Program-made: the position numbers and the translations under genes
NCBI GenBank assembly: GCA_030765065.1
Contig: CM060977.1
Coordinates: 161,891,052-161,955,051, forward strand
Length of the DNA stretch: 64,000 bases
Reading direction: 5' to 3'
From: Deroplatys truncata
Taxonomy: Eukaryota; Arthropoda; Insecta; Mantodea; Mantidae
Part shown: one piece after another, positions 44,450-56,365 of the stretch
How positions within the stretch are numbered: the first letter of the stretch is position 1
Layout: each line of letters begins with the position of its first letter
Notes under the pieces: generated by a model
Told to the model about the DNA's origin: nothing
The model's database searches: none
What the model saw: only the letters and a program-made list of their open reading frames with translations

Positions 44450-44597
44450 GCAATCAAAGGCATAAAATGTCAAAAAATAAATATTTTATTATGTGATAAC
44501 TGAATGCAATGCAAAGTACATACAAACTATAACATTTCTTGTAAATAACAATGTAAACAAAAGCAACAAAGCTGCCTACAAGTACAGATAATGATAA

Positions 44598-44760
44598 TAT
44601 CCCTATGGCACAGTGGTAAGCACTCATAGGAACCAAGGTTCAATTATTAGCAATACAGGGAATTTTTCATTGATGGAACACTTCCGTCCCGGGTTCAAGA
44701 CTGGGTGTTTATGATATCACTTCATATTCTGTCAAACCACAGTAATATCATCCAATCTAT
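44598..44760 (+). mobile_element. tRNA-derived SINE in the presumed SENP8 intron
   Basis: CCCTATGGCACAGTGGTAAG (44600-44619) is A-box-like. GGTTCAATTATTAG (about 44637) and CGGGTTCAAGACTGGGTG (about 44687) are B-box-like. The pattern fits a tRNA-derived SINE. Ends were not fixed by a target duplication. Confidence 0.55.
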
Positions 44761-44764
44761 ACTA

Positions 44765-45727
44765 CCACCATTGAATCTTTGCACTTGACAGTTCGTGTGG
44801 CTTTGTGTAACGTTGGCTATATTGTGATTGCGACGTTGCCAGAGTGGCTAGTAAACAACAACAGCTGATTGTTCTCCTTTCTATCGTGTCTAAGCCGCAT
44901 ACAAAAAGTGTACGTAAGTAGCAAACATCAATGAATAATAACTATTTCATTTTATTATTGTTAATTGAAAATAACTTAGCATAAACATTACAACGTATGT
45001 AAAATAAATTATGCACTTTTGACAATATAGAAACAGAATAATGCAAACGCGTCTGCTACAATGAGGAGAAATAAAACAAATTATTTCATTCACGCTGCGT
45101 TCCAGATGGTTCAGAAATTTTGTCCTCTTTCTCTTAAGAGTTTCACTCCCTTGTAAATAACAGTTCTCGTGATTTGTGCAAGAGCTACTGCAGTTCGTTG
45201 TACCGCTTTATCAGCAGGAATAGAGGGATGCCCATAAACCTTCACGTACTCCTCCTGTTCAAAGAATTCCTGGATCCTTCTTAACAGTTCCAAATGCCTG
45301 ACTGTTAGTGGCACACCTCGACGCAAAGGATTTTCACTTTGTGAATCATCACTCAGTGATCAGTGTCGTTTTTGAGACATTGTCGCACTTAAACTCTTGC
45401 ATAAATAATATGAATGAAATATGTATAAAAAGATAAATATATATAAATGAACACCAACAATAACCACAAATATAAATAACAACAAAGAATATTAGCTTAC
45501 AAACAACAACTCGACGCACATGCTAGAGATTCACACACTGAAACATGTGGTTGGAAATAACTACATCAGGCAATAGAGCTGCTTCCAGTTCCGCTTTGTC
45601 GTCGACCACCCGAAATGCTACCTTGTGATTGGTTTAGGGAGTCTAACAGTTAAAGCTTTTCATCTGTTTTTAGCGAGTGTACCAACTTAATCGATAGCTA
45701 TCAACTGTAATGTTTCAACGGCGGGGG
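44765..45727 (-). mobile_element. Internally deleted Tc1/mariner element, copy 2
   Basis: This is the same family as 3026-4204, in reverse. The right end reads GGCGGGGG followed by TA (45728-45729). The left end is worn (TACCACCATTGAATC). Within it, 45111-45326 encodes the N-terminal helix-turn-helix part (PLTVRHLELLRRIQEFFEQE, then HPSIPADKAVQRTAVALAQI) and no DDE core. Its deletion lies at a different place from that of copy 1. Confidence 0.85.
45111..45326 (-). pseudogene. Transposase N-terminal DNA-binding fragment
   Basis: A 71-codon frame with a predicted helix-turn-helix region like those of Tc1/mariner transposases. The likely original start MSQKRH lies just upstream at about 45380 but is separated by a stop. 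The catalytic domain is deleted. Confidence 0.75.
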
Positions 45728-45895
45728 TATAGTATACACTTGGATGAGCCTGCCACTCACACTTAGCTGGCCATAGGACATTATTTCTACCTTTGCTCAG
45801 ATGATAGTGGTATGGTAGTGATGAGGAACAAGAGGATACAGTAAGTAAAACTCCAGTCTCTCATTAAATCTCAGTAGGACACAAATGAGACTGAT

Positions 45896-46040
45896 ATCAG
45901 GCCTCTTTACAGGTCACTGCAGATTAAGAAAACACCTACATACTATGGTTATCTATAAAGAAAATCCAAATTGCAGGTTATGCAGTGAAGAGGAAGAAAG
46001 CACCTCTCACAAAATCTTCAAATGCAAGGTGTTAACCTGA
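45896..46040 (+). mobile_element. LINE C-terminal zinc-tail fragment
   Basis: One frame reads GHCRLRKHLHTMVIYKENPN followed by [18 protein letters not shown], the conserved C-terminal tail of RNase H-bearing insect LINEs. The rest of the LINE is absent. It was probably cut by later insertions, including the HINE that starts at about 46117. Confidence 0.7.
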
Positions 46041-46116
46041 CGAAGATGTACATATACTTCGGAGTGACTGCTTCAGAAGACCTCCCAGGTAAGAGTCTAA
46101 AAGTCTACAACTTCTT

Positions 46117-46117
46117 A

Positions 46118-46148
<31 letters not shown>

Positions 46149-46189
46149 CTATCTGTATGTGTGTCTGTGTCTGTCTATCTATGTGTGTC

Positions 46190-46220
<31 letters not shown>

Positions 46221-46221
46221 C

Positions 46222-46259
<38 letters not shown>

Positions 46260-46889
46260 TGTCTGTGAACAGCATAACTCAGAAACGAACAGTCGGATAA
46301 ACACCAAACTTGGTATTTAGGTTCAGTATCTTCCAGAGATGCGACACGAAGGTTTTCAAGAAAATCCCCCAACACCCCAGATTACCCTTTACATGGAAGA
46401 TTTTCTCAAAAATAGCTCTAACGATTTTGATTAAAATATCATATGTTTAAGATATTTTTATGACAAATAAAATGTATATCTTGAATTTTCTGGGAATGTC
46501 TCCAAAAGTATTCTTCATTGTGAACGACTTTTGCATAACTGGTAAACCATGAGAGATAGACAAAATTTCACTACACAAAAAATGTAGATTGTGTTAAAAT
46601 ACACAATTTATGTCATATACATTTTTTTTTGTTGAGTGAACCATTTTCGAGGTATTGCACGTTATTCCCTTAAATTTTTCAATACTTTTCTCAAATGGGA
46701 ATTAGTTATTCATTTTTTTGTCTTGGATATGCAAAGAGTATTAATCTGTGGGAAAGGGAATGGTGCTGCACCTAGCAACCAGCTATTAAGAGATATGTAT
46801 GTGCTTAAAGGCTACTGTATTTCTATATTGCCCTTGTAAATATATATTCCCCTTACATCTACAAGAAAATTAGCAATAAGATAGAGTCT
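46117..46889 (-). mobile_element. HINE-like element, partial, with expanded GT microsatellite
   Basis: It begins inside a 150-base (GT)n tract with CTGT interruptions (46117-46267), continues with TGAACAGCATAACTCAGAAAC and runs to about 46889, where a mariner fragment replaces the end. The ACTTTCTC end is missing. The microsatellite is several times longer than in other copies. Confidence 0.82.
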
Positions 46890-47274
46890 TAAGTTTTGTT
46901 TAAATTAATATGAATGAAATATATATATATATATATAAAATAGATAAATATAAATAAATATATATGTATAAATGAACAATAACAAAACTGTCAAACAATA
47001 ACCACAAATATAAATAACAATGAACAATATGTAGCTTGCAAAGAGCAGCTCGACGCTCGTGCTAGAGATTCACAAACTGAAGCACATGGTTGGGAATAGT
47101 TACATCCGGCAACAGAGCCGATTCTATTTCCGGTTCCGCTTTGTCATCGACCATTCGGAATGCTGCCTTGTGACTGGCTTAGGAAGTCAAATGGTTGAAG
47201 CTTTTCATCTGTTTTTTTTGCGAGTGTACCAACTTAAATGCTAGCTGTCAAGTGCAACGTTACAGCGGCGGGGG
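46890..47274 (-). mobile_element. Tc1/mariner element, copy 3 (one end only)
   Basis: The right end GGCGGGGG plus TA (47275-47276) and the adjoining ~380 bases match copies 1 and 2 (GCGAGTGTACCAACTTAA, CTAGAGATTCACA). The other terminus and all transposase sequence are missing. Its left edge joins HINE sequence. Confidence 0.78.
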
Positions 47275-47276
47275 TA

Positions 47277-47470
47277 TAAGCCTAAATACCAAGTTCAGTA
47301 TTTATTTGACTTTTCATTTTTGAGTTACACTGTTCACGGACCTTTTTCTAAAAATGCTTTTATTTCTTTCAGGGGGCCTCAAAATATGTATTTTTGGTGA
47401 AATCTTGGTATCGAACTTTTGGGTGGAATGCAATACTTTATCTATTATGTACGTGGTAAAATAAAAATAA
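47277..47470 (+). mobile_element. HINE-like fragment, hairpin half, diverged
   Basis: It reads CCTAAATACCAAGTTC through GGGGGCCTCAAAATATG and TTTTGGGTGGAATGCAATAC to a decayed end (TACGTGGTAAAATAAAA). The other half is missing and the sequence differs more from the consensus than most copies. Confidence 0.72.
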
Positions 47471-47817
47471 TATTTACATAAAGAGCATAGCATTTACCAA
47501 GAATTTTTAGTATTTTTATAATTCAATACTCACAAATGAAATTCAGCCACTGTGAGCATAAAGCATCTTCTTACAGGTGTATAACTGCTTGGAAACTACT
47601 GGATGATGATGTGGCCACTTTTAGTACCGCTATGCCGGTTGTTATAGAAAATAAATCAAAAATTTAAAATTAATAAACATCATTATTAATGCAACAAATA
47701 GTATATTACACAAATATAAGAAACTGCAAAACAAAAGAGCACTGCAATATAAACAAGGACTTTAAATGTATCAATAAAAAGCAGCTCTGAAGTACACTCC
47801 TAAAACCTTCACTTTTT
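47471..47817. other. Unassigned spacer
   Basis: AT-rich, no recognised feature. Confidence 0.3.
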
Positions 47818-48665
47818 ACTTTCTCTACCACGTATAGTAAGTAGGGGAAGTATTGTATTCCACCCAAAAATTTGATACCGAGATTTCACTGGAAATATAT
47901 GTTTTGAGGCCTACTGAATCCAAAAAAAGCATTTTTGGAAACATGTTCGTGTATGTGTGTGTGTGTCTGTGAACAGCATAACTCAGAAACAAACAGTCGG
48001 ATAAGCATCAAACTTGGCATTTAGGTTCAGTATCTTCCAGAGATGCGACATGAAGGTATTCAAGAAAATCCCCCAACCCAGATTACCCTTTACATGGAAC
48101 ATTTTTCGAAAATTTTAATTTTCTCAAAAATGGCTCTAACGATTTTGATTAAAATACCATATGTTTAAGATATTTTTATGACAAATAAAATGTATATCTT
48201 GAATTTTCTGGGAATGTCTCCAAAAGTATTCTTCATTGTGAACGACTTTTGCATAACTGGTAAACCATAAGAGATAGACAAAATTTTACTATACAAAAAA
48301 TGTAGATCGCGTTAAAATATAAAATTTATGTCATATACATTTTTTTTGTTGATTGAACCATTTTCGAGATATTGCTTGTTATTCCCTTAAATTTTCCAAT
48401 AAATATACTTTTGCTCAAATGGGAATTCGTAATTCATTTTTTTTGTCCTGGTAATGCAAAGAGAATGGAATACTCCACATAGCAACCAGCTCTTAAAATA
48501 TTTGATATCGCTGAAAGCCTACCAATTCCCATTGCATCTACAAGAAAATTAGCAATAAGATTAACATCTCGATATCTCGATTAACATGAAGCATATGGAG
48601 AATAAGCATTTGTAAAAATAGTTTGTACAAGAGTAGAGAAAGTCATGCGAGTGTAACACATCAGA
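47818..48665 (-). mobile_element. HINE-like element, complete
   Basis: An 848-bp copy from ACTTTCTCTACCACGTATAG to GTAACACATCAGA. All modules are present, including the internal T-run (about 48438-48445) between modules X and Y. It has few differences from the consensus. Confidence 0.88.
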
Positions 48666-49042
48666 CTTTTTTTTAATTCTAGATAATGGCCAAATACATC
48701 AGAGGTTTTTTCAGAGCAGCAAGCTTCTCCCAGCACAAGCTAACATTTTTGTTGTTGGACTGAGGGACAGATGACCCTGCTCACAACCAATGCTGCATTT
48801 TAAATCCAGCTTACTGCTGCAAATGAAATCTTTTGTGTGTAATAATATGTAAAAAATTTAACAATGGTTACAAATACAATTAGTAAATTTTTATTGGCAC
48901 GTTCTGTTTAAGTACTTCCATCTAGCCTACTTCACACTTGATACTTACTCTTGCCTTACATCTTACAATTACTGTTCACAGTAAAATAACAAAGTAGGGG
49001 CTTTGGGGCCTTAAAGAGCTCCAAGAAGAAAAGTAAAGTATT
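48666..49042. other. Spacer between two inverted HINE copies
   Basis: No feature recognised. The flanking HINEs (47818-48665 and 49043-49875) face in opposite directions, so together they form a large inverted repeat with this as the loop. Confidence 0.35.
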
Positions 49043-49875
49043 TGATGTGTTACACTCGCATGACTTTCTCTACTCTTGTACAAACTATTTTTAGAAACGC
49101 TTATTCTCCATATGCTTCATGTTAATCGAGATATCGAGATGTTAATCTTACTGCTAATTTTCTTGTAGATGCAAGGGGAATATGGTAGGTTTTAAGCGAT
49201 AGTCAAATATATTAAGTGCTGGTTGCTATGTGGTGCATTCCATTCTCTTTGCATGTCCAGGACATAAAAAAAATGAATAACGAATTTGAGAAAAAGTACA
49301 AGTATTGGAAAATTTAAGGGAATAACAAGCAATATCTCGAAAATGGTTCACTCAACAAAAAAAATGTATGACATAAATTGTATATTTTAACGTGATCTAC
49401 ATTTTTTGTGTAGTAAACTTTTATCTGTCTCTTATGGTTTACCAGTTATGCAAAAGTCGTTCACAATGAAGAATACTTTTGGAGACATTCCCAGAAAATT
49501 CGAGATATACAATTCATTTGTCATGAAAATATCTTAAACATATGATATTTTGATCAAAATCGTTAGCCATTTTTGAGAAAATTAAAATTTTCGAAAAAAG
49601 TTCCATGTAAAGGGTATCCTGGGGTGGGGGGATTTTCTTTAAAGCCTTCGTGTCGCATCTCTGTAAGATACTGAACCTAAATACCAAGTTTGGTGTTTAT
49701 CCGACTGTTCGTTTCTGAGTTATGCTGTTTACAGACACACACACAGACATGTTTCCAAAAATGCTTTTTTTGGATTCAGGGGGTCTCAAAACATGTATTT
49801 CCGTTGAAATCTCGGTATGGAATTTTTGGGTGGAATACAATACTTCCCCTACTTACTATACGTAGTAGAGAAAGT
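49043..49875 (+). mobile_element. HINE-like element, complete
   Basis: It runs from TGATGTGTTACACTCGCATG to GTAGTAGAGAAAGT. The first two bases (TC) of the usual terminus are altered (TATTTGATG). The hairpin is intact at about 49849-49868. Confidence 0.88.
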
Positions 49876-50003
49876 AAACACGAGTGCATGCATGACTGAT
49901 TGCACCACCCAAACAGTACTTAAATATTAACACTGTGTTAAAGTTAAGCAAATGATTCCTATTATTCTCTCTAATGAGAGGTCACCCTCTCCTCAAAGTG
50001 ATA

Positions 50004-51248
50004 TGAGGGGCACTATTTATATTTGGAGCCTAATAATTAAAACAAAGTAATTTCTGAAATTTGAAAACTGCTTTATTGTTTTTCAAAATATTCTCCTTTA
50101 TGATCAATACACTTTTGCATCCGTTTGAACCATTTGTCAAAGCATTTGTTCCAGTCTTCTTGAGACACCTCCAAAACATGGTTTTTGAAGGCATCAACGG
50201 CTTCTTCTGCCATCGAAAATCACTGTCCACGCAATTTATTCTTGATGTTCAGGAACAAACAGAAATCATTGGGTGACCCATCAATTTGAGTTTTTGAGCC
50301 TTCAAATACTCTGTTGGTAGACGAGATGTGTGTGCGCTTGCATTGTCTTGATGAAGAACGATCCTATGGTTCTTGTTGGTTTTCCATACTTCACCGAAGA
50401 TTTCGCAAACAAATGGTTGTGTACCATTCGGCAGTGACTGTTTTACGGTACTGTTGCCACATGGCCAGTTTTGCTGAAAAAGCAGGCGACCATTTGCTTC
50501 GAAGTGCTTCGAGTTCAAACAACTTTTGTTGGATTTGCTTCATCTTGAAACACCCATACAGTCGACTGCTGTTTACGTTCTGGCTCATATGCATAGATCC
50601 ATGATTCGTCACCTCTTACAATCTTATATACATCTTTTGAGGCACTGCCATTGTATTTCTTGAGCATTTTTGTACACCAATCGATGCGAGCATTGCATCA
50701 AATTATGTGGGATATAACGAGAGCAAATCTTTTTCACGGCTAAATAATCATGCAATATTTTATATATTCTGGCGGAACTAATGCCTAGGGTTGCCTCAAT
50801 CTCACAATATGTCGCATGACGATCTTTCATTATTAGTTTTTGCACAGCATCAATGTTTTCTGGCACAACAACTGATTTTGGATGACCTTCACAAACTTCA
50901 TCATTGAGCGAATGGCGGCCACAATTAAATTCGTTATACCAGTGTTTCACGTGGCAAAGGATGGAGCTTCGTCGCCAAATGTGTAAGTTAGTTGATCAAT
51001 GCACTGTTGTCTTGATAATCCACGTCGAAAGTCGTAATAAATCTTTGCACGAATATTTTCATGAGTTAATTCCATGTTTTTGTTGACACACAATTTTTAA
51101 GTTAGTGTAAACAAAACAAATGATGCTCTATTGACAAAATATTTGAAGTAGATTATGGTCAAAAATGTCAAACTTTGCATTGGAAACGTCAGATGGCACC
51201 TTCAACATTCAGGGTTGCCAAGGCTCAAAATATAAATAGTGCCCCTTG
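50004..51248 (-). mobile_element. Full-length mariner element, inactive
   Basis: Inverted ends TGAGGGGCACTATTTATATT (50004) and CAAGGGGCACTATTTATATT (51248 inward) match over 28 bases with three differences, and TA flanks both (50002-50003, 51249-51250). The 1245-bp length is normal for mariner. The minus strand encodes an MELTHENIRAKI start at about 51074, two helix-turn-helix blocks, GDESWIYAYEPE with the first catalytic Asp near 50600, and HQDNASAHTS-like sequence with the second Asp near 50330. Frameshifts and stops divide it into several frames, so no working transposase remains. Confidence 0.92.
50624..50950 (-). pseudogene. Mariner transposase, DNA-binding half
   Basis: The 108-codon frame contains VKHWYNEFNCGRHSLNDEV and the second helix-turn-helix (YCEIEATLGISSARIYKIL), ending near the linker (SRYIPHNL). 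A frameshift separates it from the catalytic half at 50249-50612. Confidence 0.85.
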
Positions 51249-51639
51249 TATATGCAAGAGAATGACTACAGTAGGGAGGATAGTTCTTTGCTGGTGAAGC
51301 CTGGAGACCCACTGGATATCTGAGCAATGAGTGAGCCCTAATTCTCACGCATGCACAGTGAATGCTATCAGTTCAGTCTAGCAAAGCAGCAGTCTGAGTA
51401 ACATTTCCCTTGCCAGTTGTCTGTTTATGCTATCTTGACCTTTCTGTGTAAATTAGTTTCTATAATTAAACTTGAATTGTGTATAGTGTGTATTTTGGTG
51501 TGTTTATTGGAAATTCTTGTTTTGCATTCTTACGTGAATTAAAAACCTCCACTTTTATCAAAACTTGGCACAAAAACTTTGCTTATGAAGCTAGGGAAGT
51601 TAAGAACAATGTCCATTCTAAATTAGATGATATCTAATC

Positions 51640-51767
51640 GCTTTGCCAACAGCGTGCTGACGACATTAGCATGGCAAAATGTCTGTCAAGACGTTATAAA
51701 GTTGGAGGACAAATATATTGAAGAGGGCCTGTTTGAAAATTTCTTAGAAAGTCTCGTAAATGATGGT
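51640..51767 (+). mobile_element. Short C-terminal fragment of a Sailor-like transposase
   Basis: WQNVCQDVIKLEDKYIEEGL followed by FENFLESLVND resembles the end of the protein at 55360-56253 (WKNVCLHVQKIENDYIEKEG, FENVIESF). It breaks off where the minus-strand mariner fragment begins. The sequence from 51249 to 51640 is unassigned. Confidence 0.55.
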
Positions 51768-52048
51768 GTAGAGTCCCCATACACAGAATCTAGCTCACCT
51801 TTGATTTGTGTAGCCGTATTACCTTTCAAAAACAAATATTTAATGACAGCTCGATACTCGATTTTGTCCATTTTCATAAAAACACTCACATCAACTCACT
51901 CAAATGATTGTTACATAACAACTGAGTGTCCAAAATGGCTGAAACTTTGGTGAGTAACTGTCAACAGAAAAACAACGAAATTCACTAGCTTTTATTTACG
52001 AGTGCTGCCATCTTCATGTTGAGGTCGGAAACTTTTCAGACCACCCTC
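51768..52048 (-). mobile_element. 5' end of a second mariner family
   Basis: Reading down from 52048, the end CGAGGGTGGTCTGAAAAGTT, next to TA at 52049-52050, is a mariner-type terminus. About 160 bases inward the frame MKMDKIEYRAVIKYLFLKGN, then ELDSVYGDSTPSF, is the first helix-turn-helix of a mariner transposase. It is cut off at 51768 next to the Sailor-like fragment, leaving the two in head-to-head contact. Confidence 0.75.
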
Positions 52049-52064
52049 GTAAACTGTGTGTTTT

Positions 52065-52550
52065 GAAGAGATCTAAATTTTTTGTGTTGCATGTTTTCGT
52101 CTCTTTTAATGTTTACTGGTTATACACAATTACATAAAATTCCTTCAAAGTGAAGAGGACTTAAAAAGGCTATTAACACAAAATCCAATACACACATTTT
52201 GTTATGTAAATATCTCATATATATCTATGGTATTTTAATCAAAACTGTTAGTCATTTTTAGAACATAATAAAGTTTGAACAATTTTAAACATAAAGGGTA
52301 GTTTGGGATGGGGGTTTTCTTTTAAAACTTCTATCACATATTTGGAACATGTTGAACTTAGATACCAAGTTTGGTGTTTGTTCGGCTTTTCGTTTCTGAG
52401 TTATGCTGTACAAAGACACATACACATTATATGTATTATTTTTTTTCATTTAGGGGGCCTCAAAGCATGCACTTGTGGTGAAATCTTGATATAAAATACA
52501 TTAAGAGGATACAATACGTCACTACTTCCTAGGTATGCGATAAACAAAGT
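52065..52550 (+). mobile_element. Old HINE-like copy, diverged
   Basis: Still recognisable by TTTACTGGTTATACACAATT, ATACCAAGTTTGGTGTTTGT, TCTGAGTTATGCTGT and AGGGGGCCTCAAAGCATGC. The hairpin end is decayed (ATAAACAAAGTAAAA). The GT tract is reduced to ACACATACACA. It is much older than the other copies. Confidence 0.7.
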
Positions 52551-52970
52551 AAAAATTGAACATTTTTAGAGGGTACTCCATATAAACCACCCAGAGCAAT
52601 TGAAAGTACTGGTCATTAACGTTTTAAATTTAATCACGCACTGTCATTGGAGTTATATCAGATAATAACAGATTATATCAGAACGTGGTTAGGGGGCTAG
52701 TTACAAATTATAACCTTGACTATGATGTCCTTTGTTTTCACACAGTGGTATACAAATATATGCATAACCTATGACACTGTTTATAATTTTAATAACATCA
52801 GAAATGGCTTGCTAAACCTTAGAGATAGTGATAAAACTTTCTTCATTCCAGCATTTGATTTTGCATCTGGTACTGCTGATAACAGTATTTTGCCAGCAAA
52901 ATTTGCAGATATTGTGAATGTGTATTGTAGCTAAGGTTGGCAGTTAGTAAAGAAAGCTCCTAAATTATTT
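52551..52970. other. Unassigned stretch
   Basis: The frame 52716-52934 (72 codons) has no recognised similarity. Its right end abuts a fragment of the long-inverted-repeat family, so it may be interior sequence of such an element. Confidence 0.25.
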
Positions 52971-52974
52971 ATAA

Positions 52975-53075
52975 GTCGAGACTATCCTGTATAATAGCGG
53001 CCTGTCTTCTGCTAGCAGCAGCATGGGCATGGTCTAAGCAGTTGTTGCCAACCATGCAAATGGAAAACATGTTGT
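52975..53075 (+). repeat. Fragment of the long-inverted-repeat family
   Basis: ATCCTGTATAATAGCGGCCT, then GTCTTCTGCTAGCAGCAGCA and TTGCCAACC, match the inner ends of the arms at 61728-62071 and 62665-62998. It is a third, separate occurrence of the family in this window. From 53076 to 53541 nothing further is recognised. Confidence 0.75.
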
Positions 53076-53541
53076 AAGCATATGTTGCCAATGCCGTACA
53101 CACAATCTAGAGCAAGCCATTGTAAACGGCATGTGTGTTGTTGTTATTATTATATTTTGTTATATCCGAACAACATAGTTTTACTTGTTTTTATCTGTTG
53201 TGTGTGAGGTGGAAATAAAAATAAAACTTCAAATACCTTACATGATTTTCTTAAACTACTTAATTTTTAAGTATTATTTTAAGAGGAAAGAAAACTTTTA
53301 TTGGACAATGTTTTATTTTATTTATGTATTTATTTCATACAGAGCTTTTGAGATTATCATTTAGTTATAACAATGACAACATGCGTTTACTAGAAATTGG
53401 TTAATAAATGTTGCAAAGAAAACAAAGTTGGGTCTCCGCACGTGACAGACCCTCAGAGGATTTTATTCCTTCTAACAGAATGCTATTTCTGCTGAGTCTC
53501 AAAGTGTAAATATTCAAAGGTTTGACAGTATCTGTTAATTT

Positions 53542-54120
53542 TTACTTTCTCTAGGTACAGTAAATAGGGAAGTACTGTATTCCACCCAAAAATCTGATAC
53601 CGAGATTTCACCAGAAATACATGGTTTCAGACCCGCTGAATCCAAATAAAGCATTTGTGGAAACATGTCCATGTGTGTTTCTGTGAACACCATAACTCAA
53701 AAACAAAAAGTCGGATAAATACCAAACTTGGTATTTAGGTCCACTATCTTCCAAAGATGTGACAATTTTTTTTCAACACGATCCCCCATCCCAAGCTATC
53801 CTTTGAATGGAATGCTTTTCAAAATTTTTGATTTTTAAAAAATTGGCTAACAATTTTGATTAAAATAACCATACATTAAATATATTTACATGAAAAGTAA
53901 AATGTATATCTTGAATTTTTGGGGAAGAACCTATGAAGTCCTCTTCATTCAGAAGGAATTTTGTATAATGTTGTATAACTGGTAAACGTTAAGCTTTAAA
54001 ATTCCATACTGTTTCCATGATGTCGTGAGAGATAACTGAATGGGACAGCACTTCAAAAAGTGAGAAAATATTGAATAATTAAAAGAATAACAATGGATAT
54101 CTCCAAATGACTGATGCAAC
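53542..54120 (-). mobile_element. Old HINE-like copy (module X), diverged
   Basis: It starts ACTTTCTCTAGGTACAG and follows the consensus with many changes (GATACCGAGATTTCACC, CATAACTCAAAAACA, TAGGTCCACTATCTTCC), fading near 54120. A much younger copy begins at 54182. Confidence 0.72.
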
Positions 54121-55359
54121 AAAAATGTTATTAGGAATAAATTGTACGTTTTAAAGGCATAAACATTTGTTGTATTGTTTTACTTTCTCTACTACATATA
54201 GTAAGTAGGGGAAGTATTGTATTCCACCCAAAAATTCGATATCGAGATTTCACAGGACATACATGTTTTGAGACCCCCTGAATCCAAAAAAAGTATTTTT
54301 GGAAACATGTCTGTATGTGTGTCTGTCTGTGTGTGAACAGCATAACTCAGAAACGAACAGTTGGATAAACACCAAACTTGGTATTTAGGTTCAGTATCTT
54401 CCAGAGATGCAAAACGAAGGTTTTCAAGAAAATCCCCCCACCCCAGATTACCCTTTACATGGAAGATTTTTCGAAAATTTTAATTTTCTCAAAAATGGCT
54501 CTAACAATTTTGATAAAAATATCATATGTTTAAGATATTTTCATGACAAATAAAATGTATATCTTGAATTTTCTGGGAATGTCTCCAAAAGTATTCTTCA
54601 TTGTGAACAACTTTTGCATAACTGGTAAACCATAAGAGATAGACAAAATTTTACTACACAACAAATGTAGATCACGTTAAAATGCACAATTTATGTCATA
54701 TACATTTTTTTTGTTGAGTGAACCATTTTCGAGATATTGCTTGTTATTCCCTTAAATTTTTCAATACTTATTTTCTCAAATGGGAATTTGTTATTCATTT
54801 TTTTGTCTTGGATATGCAAAGAGTATTAATCTGTGGCAAAGGGAATGGTGCTGCACCTAGCAACCAGCTATTAAGAGATATGTATGTGCTTAAAGGCTAC
54901 TGTATTTCTATATTGCCCTTGTAAATATATATTCCCCTTACATCTACAAGAAAATTAGCAATAAGATAGAGTCTGCAAATGTTTATCTCGATTAACATGA
55001 AGTACAGCAGAAACGATGGTTCTGTGCCGGTGACCTTGTTTCCTCGCGCACTGAAGCGAATCTATGTCTAATGCCAGGCAGCTCTCTGTAAATGTGGTGT
55101 ATGGAAACTGTAAACAAACAGTAAAACAGAAAACCCGGGAAAATAAACCGGCAAAAGAATAACTAAGTAGTATACTATCATGTGACTCACCGTATTGTTG
55201 TTCATTCCTAGAATGACGGTTGCTACGGGCAGGTGAACAATGTATTGCACTCCTCACAGAACACCAGGTTAATATAAACCATTTTAAATATTGTGGTACA
55301 GCTCATTTCGCTTTTTTCCAACACGCACACACTTGCACACAGTTTTATCAATGAGGTAT

Positions 55360-56253
55360 CTAATCATCTGGCAAATATTCAACACCTGACAGCTCACTAT
55401 CGTCATCATGTTGTTCTTCTTCCTCTTCTTCTGTTTCCTCACCTTCACTACTGTTACTGTCTCCTGATACTTGCACTATAAAGCTCTCTATTACATTTTC
55501 AAAGATTCCTTCTTTTTCAATGTAATCATTTTCAATTTTTTGAACGTGCAGACACACATTTTTCCACTTTTCTTCACTGATATCTGCAACCCGTTGCTCA
55601 CACAAGTTCATGACATCCTGTAATTTAAATGTCGTGTTACGACCTGCAACCCATTGTTTTATGTCGGCCCAAATAAGTTCTATGGGGTTTAGATCAGGTG
55701 AATATGGTGGTAACCTGAGCACTGAATGGCCATGCTTGGCTAAGAGGTCGTCGACCACGTAGGTTTTATGGGCTGTCTTATGCGCCTTAATGAGGCTGTA
55801 GAGCTCTACTTTCAACATTTGTTGTTGAAAGGGCACGTGCCTTGATGTGCGCCATTCCTGCATAGCTCTTTTTGTGGAGCTGCTTGTAGGAGCCTTATCC
55901 AATTGCACATTATGGTACGGAGCATTATCTATTACTAAAACAGATTTAGGAGGCAAATTAGGAATTAGTTTCTCAGCTAACCATTTTTTGTAATTCCTCC
56001 CATTCATCTCATCATGATAGTCTCTGGTTTTTTTATTTGACTGGAACATTAAAAAAGCACCAGGAACAAATCCCAATTGCCCTCCTGCATGAACTATATT
56101 AACTCTTGGTTCCTTTGCAACAGGTGCTAATAAGCCAGAGGTGCTGTCATTGCTCCAATTATTTGGCCTTGTGTGGCTGCTATGAAGGTATGTTTCATTT
56201 TCATATATAATCGGCCTTCCTTCGTCTCTAAACTTTTTAATGACATGCGCCAA
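55360..56253 (-). pseudogene. Sailor-like transposase, catalytic part (first Asp replaced)
   Basis: The frame has 297 codons. The first catalytic Asp should sit in Y-x-D-E-T but the motif reads YENETYLHSS, with Asn at residue 19. The second Asp is residue 109 (VLVIDNAPYH) and the Glu residue 192 (SPDLNPIELIWADIK). A C-terminal helix WKNVCLHVQKIENDYIEKEG is followed by a strongly acidic tail (SEGEETEEEEEEQHDDD). The ATG at 56253 is internal, since upstream coding is in other frames. With one catalytic residue lost and the N-terminus out of frame, it cannot act on its own. Confidence 0.85.
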
Positions 56254-56365
56254 TCTCTTATCTCATGTCTTTCCTGTAACAAGACCTTATTGTTCCTTGT
56301 TTTCTTCCACGCGAAACCCATGTCACCTAAGATAATATTTAAACCCTTTAAAGTTAATGGAATCC

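Noticed and set aside
46022-46320. Cys/Val-repeat proteins across the GT tract
   Set aside because: Pure (GT)n translated as alternating Cys-Val is low-complexity DNA, not a gene.
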